Assembly (NCBI GenBank): GCA_020851465.1
Contig: JADZCR010000006.1
Coordinates: forward strand, 434,001-498,000
Length of the DNA stretch: 64,000 bases
Direction of reading: 5' to 3'
From: Phycisphaeraceae bacterium
GTDB taxonomy: Bacteria > Planctomycetota > Phycisphaerae > Phycisphaerales > Phycisphaeraceae
Shown here: one piece after another, positions 46,170 through 55,769 of the stretch
How the letters are laid out: each line of letters starts with the position of its first letter
How positions within the stretch are numbered: the stretch's first letter is position 1
Position numbers and translations under genes: made by a program
The notes under the pieces: model-generated
What the model was told of the DNA's origin: nothing
Database searches by the model: none
Seen by the model: only the letters and a program-made list of their open reading frames with translations

Positions 46170-47363
46170 TTACGACGAAGCTATTGCGGGTAGTTCCAAG
46201 TCATCATGGTGACCTTCAGCGAGGTGATGGTGCGCAAGGCCGGCTATCATCGCTGCGTTATCGAGGCAGAAAGGCATAGCTGGGATCAGGACAGGAATAC
46301 CGCGCCTGTGCTCAAGGTCTTTGACCATTTCCCGTAACAAGGAGTTCGCACTTACGCCGCCGCCGAGGACGATACTCCGGACCGATTCTTCATTTTGAGA
46401 TAGCACGTCGAGAGCGCGTTCAAGTTTGATAATCAATATTTCGATTGCCGCCTGTTGAAATGCCGCAGCGAGGTCTGCTCGGCGCTCGGGCGACAGGTCT
46501 TTATTAGAACGAGGGAAAATCGCCTTTTCACCACGGCCTATGGGATGGCCACGAACTTTATAAAGAAGAGAAGTTTTTAATCCGCTAAACGAGAAGTCCA
46601 GGTTTGCAGATGAAAGCAGGGATCGCGGCAAGGACTCTGCCTTGGGGTTACCTTTTCGGGCAAGAGCATCAAGTTTTGGACCGCCTGGATACCCCACATC
46701 AAGGATCACAGCTGCTTTGTCGTAAGCTTCACCTACAGCATCGTCGATGGTACGTCCGATGAGGCGTGCCCTTGTAGGCGAGCTAACCACAAAAAGGCTC
46801 GTGTGACCGCCGGAAACGACCAAGCCCAGAGCAGGATACTTCAAGAGATCTTGTGTACTGTTTGAGGTGGAGTGAGTGACATTCGGAAAACCAAGTTCGC
46901 TCGTAGTCGGTGTCGTTAACGGTACGGTAGATCCTCGACCACTTCTATGATCCGCATCCTTAGCGAACTCCAATGCTGCTGCGTACAAGTGTGCCTGGAT
47001 ATGATCAACTCCCACAATCGGTACACCGAGAGACCATGCAAGGGCTTTTGCTGCGCTAACCCCTACTAGTAATGATCCGATCAATCCGGGTCTATTGCCG
47101 ACGGAGATCGCTGTGATCCGTGGGCTATCGTCGATTGCTGTTCCGGAAGAAAACGCGATTCCCGCTTGTGCCAATGCTTCGTCAATAACAGGGAGGATTC
47201 GCTCCAAATGCGCTCGGCTGGCGATCTCAGGTACTACGCCGCGATATTTTTCATGCAAATCATTTTGTGAAGAGACAATGTTTGACAACACCCAGCGGCC
47301 ATCTTGGACGACGGCTGCTGCGGTTTCATCGCAACTGGTTTCTAAACCAAGAATCAATGACAT
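46170..47363 (-). CDS. tsaD: tRNA N6-threonylcarbamoyladenosine transferase TsaD
   Basis: Transfers threonylcarbamoyl to A37 of ANN-decoding tRNAs. 397 residues, longer than the usual 340. ASKHA fold: LGLETSCDETAAAVV, VVPEIASRAHLERI, GNRPGLIGSLLVG, metal motif VDHIQAHLYAA (His121, His125), LVVSGGHTSLF, RTIDDAVGEAYDKAA, and VLGGGVSANSLLRE. Residues about 134-176 form a Ser/Thr/Pro-rich insertion between the metal motif and SGGHT. TsaC is also in this window, fused to a phosphatase at 19511. TsaB and TsaE are not seen. Confidence 0.95.
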   Translation of the reverse strand: MSLILGLETSCDETAAAVVQDGRWVLSNIVSSQNDLHEKYRGVVPEIASRAHLERILPVIDEALAQAGIAFSSGTAIDDSPRITAISVGNRPGLIGSLLVGVSAAKALAWSLGVPIVGVDHIQAHLYAAALEFAKDADHRSGRGSTVPLTTPTTSELGFPNVTHSTSNSTQDLLKYPALGLVVSGGHTSLFVVSSPTRARLIGRTIDDAVGEAYDKAAVILDVGYPGGPKLDALARKGNPKAESLPRSLLSSANLDFSFSGLKTSLLYKVRGHPIGRGEKAIFPRSNKDLSPERRADLAAAFQQAAIEILIIKLERALDVLSQNEESVRSIVLGGGVSANSLLREMVKDLEHRRGIPVLIPAMPFCLDNAAMIAGLAHHHLAEGHHDDLELPAIASS

Positions 47364-47447
47364 ATCAGCGCCGAGATCTATCCAAAGTGACAGTAATGTC
47401 CGCGATTAACGCAAAACCAATGCGGTTACGCGACTCCTGACTCAAGA

Positions 47448-49079
47448 TTACTTCGAGTGTGGCTGCGTCGCCGGCAGGATTTCGGGAGGAATCTTGTTTT
47501 TCTCTTTGTCGGCATTTGAGGTCCCCTCTGGGGCCGATAGGAGGGAACTATTCTCTTCAAAATCGTGCGTGTCTATTGTCGTGTTGCCCGCAGTCGGCCG
47601 TGTAGTGGCGATGTTCCCGTCGAGCTTATCCAGTTCCGCGTCAATCTCATCGAGTCTCTGTGCGAGTTGTTCGCGTTGACGTTGCAGATTGTCGTGTTTT
47701 GTCCGCTTGGCAAGTTGCGCTGCGCCGGATTCCCCGACTTTTGGCCATACACCCGTTAGTAATTTCCCCTGTACTGCTTGAAGAGCTGCTGCAAGCTGAG
47801 GATCTGCCAATTTCGTCTTGATCCACTCTGGTGTCACGGATGCTTCGCTCTTGCCGTTGCCCTTACGCAACACGTCACTATCTCGACGAATCTCGATCAT
47901 TGTCTTGATCTCATTTGGAGCCATAAGCACGTAATAACCATCCGCCGGATCCACACCCCAGGTCTCCGAATTTTCGCGACGGTGAATATTGCGACCGTTA
48001 GGCAGGTAGTAATAAGCATTCGTCATTTTCAGCGCCCCAAGTTCGTTGTCGAGCGGATACACCTGCTGCACACTTCCCTTACCAAAAGTGCGAGTGCCAA
48101 TGAATACGGCCCGGTTGTTGTCAGACAACGCTCCAGTCACTACTTCAGCTGCAGACGCACTGGCTTCATTGGCGATCACCACCATTGGAATCGGCGGAAT
48201 CTCGCCCTGGCCATTGGCATACTCGACGCTTTCAGGCACGATACGTCCCTTGACTGAGACGATGCGTTTCCCTTTGTCGAGGAACATGTTTGAAACATCT
48301 ACCGCTGACTGGAGAAGTCCGCCGGGGTTAAACCTTACGTCGAGAATCAGTCCCTTTACGCCTGCAGCGGTTAATCGATCCAGCGCAGCTTTGAGTTCGC
48401 TGGCAGTCTTGTCTGTGAATTGCAGAATCCGTATGTAGCCGATCTTGTTGGATTCATCGATCATGAATTCCCAGTGCGAATCACCATTACGTCGAAAGCC
48501 CTTGACTGTCTGTACATTGATCCGAGCGCGAGTGATCGTTAGGTCAACTTCCTCGCCTGTGTCGTGCCGAACCTTGACTTTGACGATTGAGCCTTCCTCG
48601 CCCTGAAGCTTGGTAATGGCATCGTTGATTTTCATATTCAGAGTGCTTTGGCCGTTGATTTCAAGCAGGATGTCGCCCGCCATCACACCGGCTTTCCATG
48701 CGGGAGATTCCTCCAACGGGGATACGATCCGAACACGGTTTTGAAAGGTATCCACCTCAGCACCGATGCCAACAAACGTACCACTTATAGCCTTTGTGAA
48801 CTGTGGCAAATCATCTGGTGGAATATAGATGGTGAACGGGTCGTTGAGCGACTCGACCATGCCTCGCACGGCACTCTCCATCATTTTTTTCTCGTCCGGT
48901 TTTTCAACATATCCGCCAACGATTTGGTGGCGGACATCAACAAGAAGGTCGAGCTGATCGAAGACTCCGCCACGTCGAGCCACCGTTTCTGAAACGATGA
49001 CGAGTAAGGCTCCCGCCAGAATGACGTAGGTGGCAACGCGAACCCAGGGATTTGAAGCGGTCTTGTTGTGAAAAGTCAT
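47448..49079 (-). CDS. ctpA: C-terminal processing protease (S41)
   Basis: 543 residues. Membrane-anchored (WVRVATYVILAGALLVIVS, residues 12-30) with the protease in the periplasm. A PDZ domain spans about 95-185 (GTFVGIGAEVDTFQNRVRIVS, SPAWKAGVMAGDILLEING). The S41 core has LILDVRFNPGGLLQSAVDV, and the catalytic dyad is Ser309 in NEASASAAEV and Lys334 in TFGKGSVQ, 25 residues apart as in plant D1 protease. The C-terminal 100 residues contain a coiled coil (LQRQREQLAQRLDEIDAELDKL) and a disordered end. Degrades or trims exported proteins. Confidence 0.92.
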   Translation of the reverse strand: MTFHNKTASNPWVRVATYVILAGALLVIVSETVARRGGVFDQLDLLVDVRHQIVGGYVEKPDEKKMMESAVRGMVESLNDPFTIYIPPDDLPQFTKAISGTFVGIGAEVDTFQNRVRIVSPLEESPAWKAGVMAGDILLEINGQSTLNMKINDAITKLQGEEGSIVKVKVRHDTGEEVDLTITRARINVQTVKGFRRNGDSHWEFMIDESNKIGYIRILQFTDKTASELKAALDRLTAAGVKGLILDVRFNPGGLLQSAVDVSNMFLDKGKRIVSVKGRIVPESVEYANGQGEIPPIPMVVIANEASASAAEVVTGALSDNNRAVFIGTRTFGKGSVQQVYPLDNELGALKMTNAYYYLPNGRNIHRRENSETWGVDPADGYYVLMAPNEIKTMIEIRRDSDVLRKGNGKSEASVTPEWIKTKLADPQLAAALQAVQGKLLTGVWPKVGESGAAQLAKRTKHDNLQRQREQLAQRLDEIDAELDKLDGNIATTRPTAGNTTIDTHDFEENSSLLSAPEGTSNADKEKNKIPPEILPATQPHSK

Positions 49080-49422
49080 GAGGTTCCAATATCTGGTGTG
49101 CGGACAGTTTTGTCGGTGAGGATTGTAATCAACAACTCGGTGTATTCTGAAAGCTTAGCCCGTCAGGAACTGGATTCCTGTAGGAGCCTCAGGTGCAACA
49201 CATATTCAGTCCTTTGTGTCTGCGCGGCGTTGTCTCCGACGAGACTGGGCATGTTGTAACTCACGAATTATGAACAATATGCGTCTTGCCTCGGCGCGGT
49301 TCGAAAATATCGTCATGCATCTACCGAGATAGTTTTCTATTTCTATAGCGGGGTGACGGGCCGAGTCGTTCCTGGTTTCATGAGGACCAAAGTGTTGAAA
49401 ATGACATATGCTCATCATTTGT
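49080..49422. other. Divergent intergenic region, ctpA and radA
   Basis: About 343 bases between divergent genes, with small frames on both strands that lack family resemblance or ribosome-binding sites. A perfect 6-bp dyad, CAGGAA at 49164-49169 and TTCCTG at 49175-49180, and GTCTCCGACGAGAC near 49230 are visible. No tRNA or riboswitch recognised. Confidence 0.35.
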
Positions 49423-50853
49423 ATGGCCAAGACTCAAGTAAAGTTCGTTTGCAACTCGTGTGGCGGTGTGCAGAACCGCTGGTTGGGCAAATGCCCTGAT
49501 TGCGGCCAGTGGGACACGCTTGAAGAATTCCGGGAGTCGGTTGGTGCTAACAGGGACACTCAACGCGGCTCGGCGGTGGACGTGCTCACTGTAGAGAATA
49601 GCCCGCGAGCGGTCCCTATCGGTGAGGTTGTTGACGGATCGCAATCGGCAAATGGGGCAAGGCTGCCAACAGGCATACTCGAATTCGATCGCGTGCTGGG
49701 TGGCACTGCTGTCAATGATGCCTCTCGTTCTCAAGATTTCTCCATTGGTCTGGTACGCGGAAGTACCGTACTGGTAGGCGGTGACCCAGGAATTGGGAAG
49801 TCCACACTACTACTTCAGGCCGCAGCTCACTGGGCCAGACGCGGGGAGCGCGTTCTGTATGTCACCAGTGAGGAATCCGCTAATCAACTTAAACTCCGTG
49901 CAGGTCGGCTTGGTGCGGCTCTCGATAATGATGAACTCTATGTACTGGCAGATACGAATCTCGCTCGTATTACCGAGCAGGTTCGCAAGGTCCAACCTCG
50001 TATCGTGGTTATCGACTCGATACAGATGATCTACAAAGGGGACTTACCTGCCGCTCCGGGCAGTGTCACACAACTGCGAGCATGTTGCCTGGAGCTGGTT
50101 TACCTCGCCAAAGCGACAAATTGTGCAATGCTGTTCATCGGTCATGTTACGAAAGAAGGCCGTCTCGCAGGTCCCCGACTGCTTGAACACATGGTGGATA
50201 CCGTGCTTTATTTTGAGGGAGATCGTTACCACAGCCATCGAATTGTTCGTGCAATAAAAAATCGTTTTGGATCGACGCTGGAAGTTGGTATTTTCGAGAT
50301 GACTGACAGCGGATTGAAACAGGTCAAAGACGGTGCGGGCTTGCTCGCAGCCGAGTACCGACCAATGAGTGGAAGCGTAGTCTGCCCCGTGCTTCAGGGC
50401 ACACGTTGTCTGCTTGTCGAAATCCAAGCACTGACAGCAACGGGGTTTCTTGGTTCAGCTAAACGCAAAACCAGCGGCTTGGATGCGAATCGTTTGGCAA
50501 TGCTTATTGCTGTCCTTGAAAAGCGAGGCGGACTTCGGTTGGCGGATCAAGATATTTTCGTTAGTAGCGTCGGCGGTATGAAGATCGTAGAACCTGCCGC
50601 TGATCTGGCGATTGCATTGGCCATTGCGGGAGCTCATTACAACAAGCAGGTTGGTTCTCGGTTATTGGCTGTCGGTGAGATCGGTCTTGGCGGTGAGGTT
50701 CGACACGTTCAGCAAGTCGAGCAGCGATTACGTGAAGCTGCGAGACTCGGCTTTACTCATGCGATATGCCCAAAGGCGGGAATTAAGCCTCCTCACGGTT
50801 GTGAAATCATCAGCGTGACGACTCTCGGAGAGGCATTGCAGTTGCTCTCATGA
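49423..50853 (+). CDS. radA: DNA repair protein RadA
   Basis: RecA-like branch-migration ATPase in recombinational repair, also called Sms. From the ATG at 49423 it has 476 residues; an ATG at 49408 adds five. The N-terminal zinc finger is FVCNSCGGVQNRWLGKCPDCG (CxxC twice). Walker A is VGGDPGIGKSTLLLQ, VIDSIQMIYKG is Walker B, and KNRFGSTLEVGIFEM is the RadA-specific KNRFG motif. A Lon-like C-terminal domain includes VSSVGGMKIVEPAADLAIALAIAG. The GH10-like gene follows 25 bases downstream. Confidence 0.96.
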   Translation: MAKTQVKFVCNSCGGVQNRWLGKCPDCGQWDTLEEFRESVGANRDTQRGSAVDVLTVENSPRAVPIGEVVDGSQSANGARLPTGILEFDRVLGGTAVNDASRSQDFSIGLVRGSTVLVGGDPGIGKSTLLLQAAAHWARRGERVLYVTSEESANQLKLRAGRLGAALDNDELYVLADTNLARITEQVRKVQPRIVVIDSIQMIYKGDLPAAPGSVTQLRACCLELVYLAKATNCAMLFIGHVTKEGRLAGPRLLEHMVDTVLYFEGDRYHSHRIVRAIKNRFGSTLEVGIFEMTDSGLKQVKDGAGLLAAEYRPMSGSVVCPVLQGTRCLLVEIQALTATGFLGSAKRKTSGLDANRLAMLIAVLEKRGGLRLADQDIFVSSVGGMKIVEPAADLAIALAIAGAHYNKQVGSRLLAVGEIGLGGEVRHVQQVEQRLREAARLGFTHAICPKAGIKPPHGCEIISVTTLGEALQLLS

Positions 50854-50878
50854 TTTAAGTGCAAAGCAAGGATTACTC

Positions 50879-52132
50879 ATGCGATACATCCTCTGGATCG
50901 CAATGGTTTCGTTGATTGCTATCCCCACCCATGCCCAGGTACTCCAGGGGCAATGGGTGGATGATGCCAATGTTCAGATCGACAAAATACGCAAGAGCAA
51001 CATGCGGCTCATCGTCGTGGATTCTGCTGGTAAGCCGGTGCGAGATGCGAAGCTTGATGTGACACAGGTTTCTCATGCCTTTCAGTGGGGGGTGAAACTG
51101 GATCCGACGTGGATCAAAGACGGCGTCGTCAACCTGAAGCAGGATGCACCTGTTTATCGCTGCTTTAACGGTGTGAGTCTGGAAGCGATGACCGCATGGC
51201 CCAAAGCCGAACCAAGTCCAGGCGAATGGAATGCCGACCAACTAAGAAAGACAATCGGTGAAATAAAACGGCTAGGACTAGCCGTACGGTGGGGGCCTGT
51301 TCTTTCCAACGATGCCGGTCGGTTGCCAGATTGGGTTAACAAGCTTGATCCTGCGGCCATGGTTCTGGCGTGCCAGACACATGTTCAGCGAGTTAGTACT
51401 GAATTTGGTGATGAAATGGAATCGCTCTGTGTTATCGGTTGCGCTGTGGGGCAGGATATCTTTACCGAACGGATCGGCTCGCCGATTTACGGACGGCTGT
51501 ATGAGGCAGCGAGGACGAAGTCCCCACATGCACGGTTAAGCATGTATTTTGCCGATGGCCTGTCCCCTCAGCGCACACAAGCTGTAGTCCGCATGGCGAC
51601 GGATTTGCGAGATCAGTTCATTCCTCTTGATGAGGTCGATCTAGAAGTCCGATTGAGTGGAACGCTCGTTCAAGCTCCGGTTGCTCGCTCGCTTAAATGG
51701 GTCGCCGATGCGGGGCTGGAATCGCAACTGGTTAATGTGGAAGTCGCTGGCGAATCACCTACAAGTGCCGCAATTAACCTGGAAACACTTCTCTTGACCG
51801 CATTTGCTTCTCCGGGAGTGAATGGGATTTGGTTTGCAGGCTTGACAGGCGATTCCTTCACCAATCCCGAAGCAGCCTTAATCGACGCAACGGGTAACGT
51901 CACTTCAGCAGGCCGATTACTGGATCAACTCGTCCATACGAAATGGCGTACTGTTTCAACGATTGCAACGGATGCACTTGGCAACGCTAGATTGCGAGGT
52001 TTCGCCGGAGCATACCGTGCGGTCGCACACTTCCCCGATGGAACGACGGCCACAACCAATTTCTGGTTACCGCCAAAGGAAAATGAGCGGGTCGTACTGA
52101 TACAGGCGTTAGCAACTGAAGTAAAAAAATAG
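50879..52132 (+). CDS. GH10-like protein, probably inactive
   Basis: 417 residues with a signal peptide (ILWIAMVSLIAIPTHAQ). Residues 40-90 resemble the small beta-domain preceding some GH10 xylanases (LIVVDSAGKPVRDAKLDVTQ, HAFQWGVKL). Residues 90-340 follow the GH10 barrel: FNGVSLEAMTAWPKAEPSPGEW corresponds to FNxxTxENxMKW, and the nucleophile strand reads LVNVEVAG with Glu288 in place. But the acid/base motif WDVVNE is replaced by VIGCAVG (185-191), and the substrate Asn, Lys and His are lost. A binding or regulatory role, or altered chemistry, is more likely than xylanase activity. Confidence 0.65.
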   Translation: MRYILWIAMVSLIAIPTHAQVLQGQWVDDANVQIDKIRKSNMRLIVVDSAGKPVRDAKLDVTQVSHAFQWGVKLDPTWIKDGVVNLKQDAPVYRCFNGVSLEAMTAWPKAEPSPGEWNADQLRKTIGEIKRLGLAVRWGPVLSNDAGRLPDWVNKLDPAAMVLACQTHVQRVSTEFGDEMESLCVIGCAVGQDIFTERIGSPIYGRLYEAARTKSPHARLSMYFADGLSPQRTQAVVRMATDLRDQFIPLDEVDLEVRLSGTLVQAPVARSLKWVADAGLESQLVNVEVAGESPTSAAINLETLLLTAFASPGVNGIWFAGLTGDSFTNPEAALIDATGNVTSAGRLLDQLVHTKWRTVSTIATDALGNARLRGFAGAYRAVAHFPDGTTATTNFWLPPKENERVVLIQALATEVKK

Positions 52133-52179
52133 GACCGCTCATTTCTGATCACCTACACGCTTGTCAATCGAGTAATCAT

Positions 52180-53295
52180 TTACGCGCGATCGATTGCAAT
52201 CACACGTACAGCATGACGCTTGTAAAGCCCCTCCCAATCCACTGTCACGGGCAGCCCCGGTGTATTCGGAAGAAGGAAAGTTCCATTTAGTTCGAGAGGC
52301 TTTTGCTTCCAGCACGTTGCAAGGTGCCCGATAATAGAACGCAGATATTCAACCATGCCATCCTGTCGTGTGGCAACAAACATTGCGGTCAGGTGAGAAA
52401 AACCTCCGCAGGTCCATAGCTCACCCGTCTTTTCAGCCCAAGCGAGTGCTTGTTTCCATGCGGTAAATCCGGGAAGAGCACCGGGATTTGGTTGGATGTG
52501 ACGTACGCCGCATTCGAAAAGCTCTCGAAAAGACAACGCACTATTTTCACTCTCACCCATCGCTATGGGAATAGGGCATGCCTTGCAGATATTGCGGATC
52601 GCCTGACGGTCGGCAGCTTGCACAGGCTCCTCAAACCATGCGATATTTTGATCCTCAATGTGTCTCGCGAATTCAGTCGCTTGCTCTGCGGTCCAGGCTT
52701 GATTGCCATCAATGGCCAAGCCAATATCGTCACCGATTTCACGACGTACAGCTTTGACCCGTGCCACGTCCTCATGCATGTGCTGACCGAAGTTTTTTGC
52801 AACCTTCATCTTTACGGTACGAAACCCTGCTGCGACCATACCTCGTATATCCGCAAGCAGTTCATCCTCTGTAAAACCTGTACTGCCGCCGGAGCCATAC
52901 ACGGGTACCACATCCCTGACAGCTCCCATATAGCGGTGCCAGGGTTGACCAGCACGTTTTGCGAGAATATCCCGTAACGCTACATCAAATCCCCATAGGA
53001 ACCCGGACGTGTCCGGACTGCGGTGACCATTATTGCGAAGCATCCAGAAAAATTTGTGATGCCATTCCTCAGGCGTCAGTCCATGGGAACCGCTCGCGGT
53101 AAACAACGCCGGTCGCACGATGGGGTGCAAGCTAGTTGGCGCTTCTCCGATAGTGTTGTCGTCGGCAGTAAGTCGTAACCATGGCATTTTCCAATGTGTA
53201 AATGGCCCCATGGTCGAATCCGAAAAAGGCACCGGTAATGGCCCAGGGTCCAATTCAAATGATTCAGCTTGAATGATACGGATACGGTCGTTCAT
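52180..53295 (-). CDS. Enolase-superfamily (mandelate racemase-like) protein
   Basis: 371 residues from the ATG at 53295, which leaves 32 bases after the upstream gene; a start at 53373 would overlap it. Capping domain about 1-125, then a barrel with KMKVAK (Lys162, Lys164), DGNQAWT (Asp196), WFEEP (Glu222/223) and MGESEN (Glu248), the three metal ligands. In the MR subgroup the catalytic Asp usually lies in a QPD motif; here it is IQPNPGA (Asn270), with His301 in CGGFSHL. Probably a sugar-acid dehydratase or epimerase, but the Asn change leaves the activity open. Third gene of a three-gene operon. Confidence 0.8.
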   Translation of the reverse strand: MNDRIRIIQAESFELDPGPLPVPFSDSTMGPFTHWKMPWLRLTADDNTIGEAPTSLHPIVRPALFTASGSHGLTPEEWHHKFFWMLRNNGHRSPDTSGFLWGFDVALRDILAKRAGQPWHRYMGAVRDVVPVYGSGGSTGFTEDELLADIRGMVAAGFRTVKMKVAKNFGQHMHEDVARVKAVRREIGDDIGLAIDGNQAWTAEQATEFARHIEDQNIAWFEEPVQAADRQAIRNICKACPIPIAMGESENSALSFRELFECGVRHIQPNPGALPGFTAWKQALAWAEKTGELWTCGGFSHLTAMFVATRQDGMVEYLRSIIGHLATCWKQKPLELNGTFLLPNTPGLPVTVDWEGLYKRHAVRVIAIDRA

Positions 53296-53327
53296 AGTCG
53301 CGCGTCCATCAAGCGGGCGATCGGTAA

Positions 53328-54326
53328 TCAACCGCCATTTATAGGTTCCATTCCATGTTGCGCGATTTGCCATACCCGCCGATAAAGATCTGCGGGCAGT
53401 GGTCCGTTCTCAAATGCTGCCTTAGTATCGCGCCATGCTGCCAGGTTTGATGACCCGGTCAGAACAAAATCTGCGTACGGAACCGACCATGCAAATCTCA
53501 ATGCAAGGTGTGTGAGTCGCATACCTGCATCATCCGCAAGACGCTTGAGTAGTTTGGCACGACTTACAAATGCCGGGGGAACGTGTTGCGGAGGATTTGA
53601 GAGATAGTGGTCAAATTGATCGCCGAGAAAGCCCATATGGATTGGGCTTCCAACAATAACTCCCGCTTGGATTCTTCGGCATGCGGGCACGATATCGCAA
53701 AGTGCTTGAATACTTAGTGCGGTTAGACGCATATAGGTGATCGCGTACCGATATTGGCCGGTATCGAGATAGCGAACTTGGAGTGCCGGACCACCGCCGC
53801 CTAGTCCTGCAGCTCCGATTTCCCCGCGAGTAATTAAATCTGCTAGAAACTGATGGCATTCAACTTGAAATTCAGGAGGTGCGGTTTCAGCATCGTGCAT
53901 TGCCAAGCCATCAATTTGTCTTCCTCCCAAATGCTGTAAGCTTTCCTCGAATTGCTTGATCAATGACTCCCGCCAAATTTTTGCATATCCAGGAGGCGTG
54001 AAGCGAGGATAGCCTTCTAGTTTTGTACAGATAACCGGTGGATCACCCTTCCACTGTTGAAGTGCCTGGCCCAGTACGGCATCCGCGTTTGCATAATGTG
54101 GTGACGTGTCAACCAGTAAGTATCCATTACTCCAAGCGTCATGGAGTATACGGATAGCTTCTTCGCAATCTGCCGGGCCATGCATCCCGCCAACACCCGC
54201 AGTTCCCATACCCAAGCGTAAGCAGGGACGCAATCCCGCAATCATGCGGGGTGAAAAATAGTCCGTAGATGTCAGTGGACCGACGACATGCTGGTCAACT
54301 TGAAACATATTGCCCAATTCAAACAT
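53328..54326 (-). CDS. Aldo/keto reductase
   Basis: 332 residues. NAD(P)H-dependent oxidoreductase with a TIM barrel. LRLGMGTAGVGGMHG begins the barrel; catalytic residues can be placed as Asp in LLVDTSPHYANADAVLG, Tyr in the same segment, Lys in VICTKLEGYP, and His in GLAMHDAET. It resembles the L-fucose/galactose dehydrogenase branch (ALRFAWSVPYADFVLTGSS) more than classical aldose reductases. The ATG follows the TGATAG end of the upstream oxidoreductase gene by three bases, indicating translational coupling. A sugar lactone or aldehyde is the likely substrate. Confidence 0.85.
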   Translation of the reverse strand: MFELGNMFQVDQHVVGPLTSTDYFSPRMIAGLRPCLRLGMGTAGVGGMHGPADCEEAIRILHDAWSNGYLLVDTSPHYANADAVLGQALQQWKGDPPVICTKLEGYPRFTPPGYAKIWRESLIKQFEESLQHLGGRQIDGLAMHDAETAPPEFQVECHQFLADLITRGEIGAAGLGGGGPALQVRYLDTGQYRYAITYMRLTALSIQALCDIVPACRRIQAGVIVGSPIHMGFLGDQFDHYLSNPPQHVPPAFVSRAKLLKRLADDAGMRLTHLALRFAWSVPYADFVLTGSSNLAAWRDTKAAFENGPLPADLYRRVWQIAQHGMEPINGG

Positions 54327-54329
54327 CTA

Positions 54330-55649
54330 TCAGTCACCGACGATTTCAATCCCATCATCATGAATACGTGCGCTGACAGGTGCGCCACGATTGGCCATCC
54401 AAGCCTGGTAATTTCTCTCCGCCACGATACCGGCCGCTTCGATCACACGAACGACATCGCGCTGACTGGCAGCGGTAGGGTAAGTGCCATCCAAACTGGT
54501 GCAGCTTTCGCCAAGGATGCGCCGACGGATGATGGCAAGCATGCCTGCAACAATCGACGCCTTACCATATCCGAATACCTCTAGATGACCGCCGTGATGT
54601 TTAATTCTGCCCCCAAAGGTTGGATTCCGTGTGCGAGATCCGTCACCAATGATCGTTTCGCGGAACCCGCGATACTGCTGGTCCACGAATCCCCGCCCGT
54701 AAATACCGTAAACCTCGATCTCCTGATTTACCGCGCCCTCGAATTCAGGCGGATTGATCCAGTTGTTGTTGTAGTCACCACGCATCCCGTCCGCATAGGT
54801 AACCGCGACGTCAATGGAGTCCCACGCTTTAATCTTCCCCTGCTTTTTAAACGAATCGACCGCTCGACTTTGCCGCTTCGCAATTTCGACAACGTGACGA
54901 TCCCAATTGAGCAATAGATTCTTCTGGCCAGTGGCGTACACAGCTACTGGTTTAACCGCAAGGTAATGATGCACGACATCTAGCCAATGGCAGCCGACAT
55001 ACGCAAACGGATTACTCTGTTCAGCCCAGGCGAATATCTCAGTGCTCACGGCCAGCGGCTCTTCGAGTACTGCCCGTATGCGGTTGATCTGGCCGTACTT
55101 CTTGCGGGCAGCACTCATCATTTCGCGGATGAATGGGTCATAGCGTTTGTGCATATCAACCGCCACGATCCGCTCCGCTTGATTGGCAGCTGAAATAATC
55201 GCGTCGCACTCAAAAGTAGTCAGACATAGAGGTTTCTCAGTGATTACGTCACAGCCAGCAGCAATTGCATCAAGAATCGGTTGTGCGTGGAGGTGGTCAG
55301 GGGTTGCAATAAACAGCACGTCCGGTTTGCACTGCGTGAGAATGTCCCGCCAAACGGTTTCACCATATGCTGCAACGATGCGATGGTTCGGGAAGTCAGC
55401 AGCAAACCAATCGACCAGCTTGGCTGCTGTGCCGGACTTTGGGCTATGTGTACCGATGGCAACCACTTCGACGCCGACATTGGCTACGGCTGGAGCAAGA
55501 TGGCTCATGCCTATTGAGGAAAGACCGCCTGCGATCCCGCCTTGCATAAAGTCTTTGAAAGTCTGACCAATGATGTCGTCAAAGAACATTCCGCCGCCAA
55601 TGATGGCAACACGAATAGTCGAAGCTGGATTATTCCCAGTGGTGGTCAT
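54330..55649 (-). CDS. Gfo/Idh/MocA-family oxidoreductase
   Basis: 439 residues. NAD(P)-dependent sugar or inositol dehydrogenase. N-terminal Rossmann fold: RVAIIGGGMFFDDIIGQ, VLFIATPDHLHAQPILDAIAAG, and CDVITEKPLCLT with the catalytic EKP Lys. The C-terminal beta-sheet domain includes FAYVGCHWLDVVHHYLAV (His positions for the active site) and VAVTYADGMRGDYNNNW. First gene of the operon with the aldo/keto reductase and the enolase-superfamily gene. Substrate unknown; a deoxy sugar such as L-fucose or rhamnose is conceivable. Confidence 0.87.
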   Translation of the reverse strand: MTTTGNNPASTIRVAIIGGGMFFDDIIGQTFKDFMQGGIAGGLSSIGMSHLAPAVANVGVEVVAIGTHSPKSGTAAKLVDWFAADFPNHRIVAAYGETVWRDILTQCKPDVLFIATPDHLHAQPILDAIAAGCDVITEKPLCLTTFECDAIISAANQAERIVAVDMHKRYDPFIREMMSAARKKYGQINRIRAVLEEPLAVSTEIFAWAEQSNPFAYVGCHWLDVVHHYLAVKPVAVYATGQKNLLLNWDRHVVEIAKRQSRAVDSFKKQGKIKAWDSIDVAVTYADGMRGDYNNNWINPPEFEGAVNQEIEVYGIYGRGFVDQQYRGFRETIIGDGSRTRNPTFGGRIKHHGGHLEVFGYGKASIVAGMLAIIRRRILGESCTSLDGTYPTAASQRDVVRVIEAAGIVAERNYQAWMANRGAPVSARIHDDGIEIVGD

Positions 55650-55769
55650 GTTGAGAGCAGCGTAACGTCACAGTGTTATCGGGTCGAGGCTGAGCTAGCA
55701 TGTAGCCCCTAGTCGTTCCGCCATCTTGCTTGCCATGGCCTCATTATCTGCCGATAATTACCTTAGCGA

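Noticed and set aside
49206..49430. 74-codon frame upstream of radA on the minus strand
   Set aside because: No ribosome-binding site or recognisable motif; it runs into the radA start region.
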